A stretch of DNA of 6,747 nt. Source: Candidatus Bathyarchaeota archaeon. GTDB lineage: Archaea; Thermoproteota; Bathyarchaeia; 40CM-2-53-6; FEN-987. A program made the position numbers and the translations under genes. Shown here piece by piece: positions 6,237 through 6,747 of this stretch. Under the pieces are notes generated by a model. That model saw only the letters and a program-made list of their open reading frames with translations. It was not told the DNA's origin and searched no databases. Within the stretch, counting starts at the first letter, position 1. Each line of letters opens with the position of its first letter. The stretch lies in NCBI GenBank assembly GCA_023247835.1, contig JAHFFU010000058.1:1-6747 (forward strand), given 5' to 3'.

Positions 6237-6286
6237 CCTTGGCAAACGATTAGCTACATTCTTGGGAGCAAGGTAGCCAGCCAAGG
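6237..6286 (+). terminator. Three-tier stem-loop after the amidotransferase stop
   Basis: CCTTGGC (6237-6243) pairs with GCCAAGG (6280-6286); inside, GCTAC (6253-6257) pairs with GTAGC (6273-6277); inside that, CTTG (6261-6264) pairs with CAAG (6269-6272), leaving a GGAG tetraloop (6265-6268). The three stems are nested and collinear, with a 9/2-base internal loop and an ATT bulge. It begins four bases after the TAA. No T-run follows, so it is a poor intrinsic terminator; an RNA 3'-end stabiliser, an attenuator or a protein-binding hairpin are alternatives. GGA in a hairpin loop is the kind of site CsrA binds, but that is speculation. Confidence 0.35.
6241..6254 (+). promoter_or_regulatory. 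Sigma-54-like promoter candidate before the methyltransferase
   Basis: With the preceding T (6240) the site reads TGGCAAA-CGAT-TAGCT, against the sigma-54 consensus TGGCACR-N4-TTGCW. GG and GC are 10 bases apart and only two consensus positions differ. The same ACGATTAGC with GGC at the same distance occurs at 2564-2577. A start near 6266 would leave a leader of about 95 bases before the methyltransferase. The site overlaps the left part of the stem-loop at 6237-6286, so shared sequence might instead reflect RNA structure. No activator site was identified. Confidence 0.35.
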
Positions 6287-6344
6287 CGTCCACAGCCACA
6301 GCGAATATTGATCGTGCCGGCTCTCACCCAATGTCAATTCGTGG

Positions 6345-6351
6345 AAGGAGG
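6345..6351 (+). promoter_or_regulatory. Strong Shine-Dalgarno AAGGAGG that decides the methyltransferase start
   Basis: AAGGAGG is a full anti-16S match. It lies 3 bases before ATG 6355 and 9 bases before the in-frame ATG 6361. The second spacing is in the normal range and the first is too short, so 6361 is the better start. A third in-frame ATG at 6331 lies upstream of this site and has no ribosome binding site of its own. Confidence 0.7.
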
Positions 6352-6360
6352 AACATGGCT

Positions 6361-6747
6361 ATGACATCTAGTTCCTATCTTGAATATATCAAAGAGAAGC
6401 CAACTGAATACGAGCGGTTCTTGACTCTTCGACGCACGCTCGAAAGTTTAAAAACCCTCTTGTCCGGCCGTTGCATTTTGGATTTCGGCGCCTCCTCTGG
6501 ACTCTCTGCATGCGCATACCTGGAGGCTGGAGCGTCAAGAGTTGTGGGTGTGGAACCTAACGCTGGACGTGTGGAACGGGGAACTGCAATTATTCAGGAG
6601 CTTGGTTTGTCCGAAAGAATTGTGCTCAGCCACACATCATCGACCGACAAGCTCCCCTTTGCGAATGCGTCGTTCGATGTGGTGTTTGCCAATGCCGTCT
6701 TGGAGCATATTCCACAGCCTCGTGCGCCGTTCATGCAGGAAATGTGG
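6361..6747 (+). CDS. Class I SAM-dependent methyltransferase (partial, 3' end outside window)
   Basis: The first 129 codons of a methyltransferase of the Methyltransf_11/Methyltransf_23 type; the frame is open to the right edge. Motif I is ILDFGASSGLSA (39-50), a variant of the LDxGxGxG SAM-binding loop with A-S-S in the middle. VVGVEPN (61-67) gives acidic Glu65 at the end of strand 2, expected to bind the ribose of SAM. FDVVFANAVLEHI (105-117) is motif IV with the common LEH. The N-terminal 35 residues (Tyr- and Glu-rich helix, YLEYIKEKPTEYERF) form a short cap. In this setting the likely target is a sugar or lipid-linked intermediate, but small-molecule or protein targets cannot be excluded because the C-terminal substrate region is missing. 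It lies 128 bases after the amidotransferase and may have its own promoter (6241-6254). Confidence 0.85.
   Translation, partial: MTSSSYLEYIKEKPTEYERFLTLRRTLESLKTLLSGRCILDFGASSGLSACAYLEAGASRVVGVEPNAGRVERGTAIIQELGLSERIVLSHTSSTDKLPFANASFDVVFANAVLEHIPQPRAPFMQEMW

Noticed and set aside
4219..6310. Ten-base match: CAATATTCGC (4219-4228) is the reverse complement of GCGAATATTG (6301-6310)
   Set aside because: A single 10-base match between gaps of this size has a several percent chance of arising randomly and does not extend on either side.
1..6747. CRISPR arrays, tRNA or rRNA genes, complete insertion sequences
   Set aside because: I found no regularly spaced repeats, cloverleaf-like or rRNA-like sequence, and no transposase frame.

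Overview
The window is a one-directional (+ strand) stretch of a bacterial surface-polysaccharide (exopolysaccharide, O-antigen or capsule) biosynthesis locus. Composition is near 50-53% GC in the lines I sampled, starts are mostly preceded by good Shine-Dalgarno sequences, and the gene content fits a Gram-negative environmental bacterium. A Nitrospirota or proteobacterial origin is plausible but unproven: there is no rRNA or taxonomic marker gene.

Layout: (1) about 42-1223, a membrane-anchored SGNH/GDSL-hydrolase-like protein, possibly overlapping the tail of an upstream gene; (2) 1346-2551, a GT4-type glycosyltransferase; (3) 2658-4073, an alkaline-phosphatase-superfamily (type I phosphodiesterase-like) protein that has lost most of the residues needed for metal binding and catalysis; (4) 4074-4333, a 260-bp gap holding a GC-rich island that looks foreign, a possible minus-strand gene remnant and several palindromes; (5) 4334-6232, an AsnB-like glutamine amidotransferase; (6) 6361 to the right edge, the first 129 codons of a class I SAM-dependent methyltransferase.

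How they could work together (inference from family and context): the glycosyltransferase adds a sugar to a lipid-linked or growing glycan, the AsnB-like protein amidates a sugar acid or similar substrate, the methyltransferase modifies a sugar or lipid intermediate, and the SGNH protein may add or remove acyl groups in the periplasm. The degenerate phosphatase-fold protein has no obvious catalytic role and is the most unusual gene here. No polymerase, flippase, ABC transporter, exosortase or chain-length regulator lies in the window, so the pathway type cannot be fixed.

The genes are not tightly packed: every junction is 106-260 bp. Two of these gaps (after the glycosyltransferase and after the amidotransferase) share the pattern GGC-N2-ACGATTAGC, placed just behind the upstream stop codon and having the GG-N10-GC spacing of sigma-54 promoters. 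Each gap also has hairpin potential. This suggests internal promoters or processing sites rather than one simple operon.
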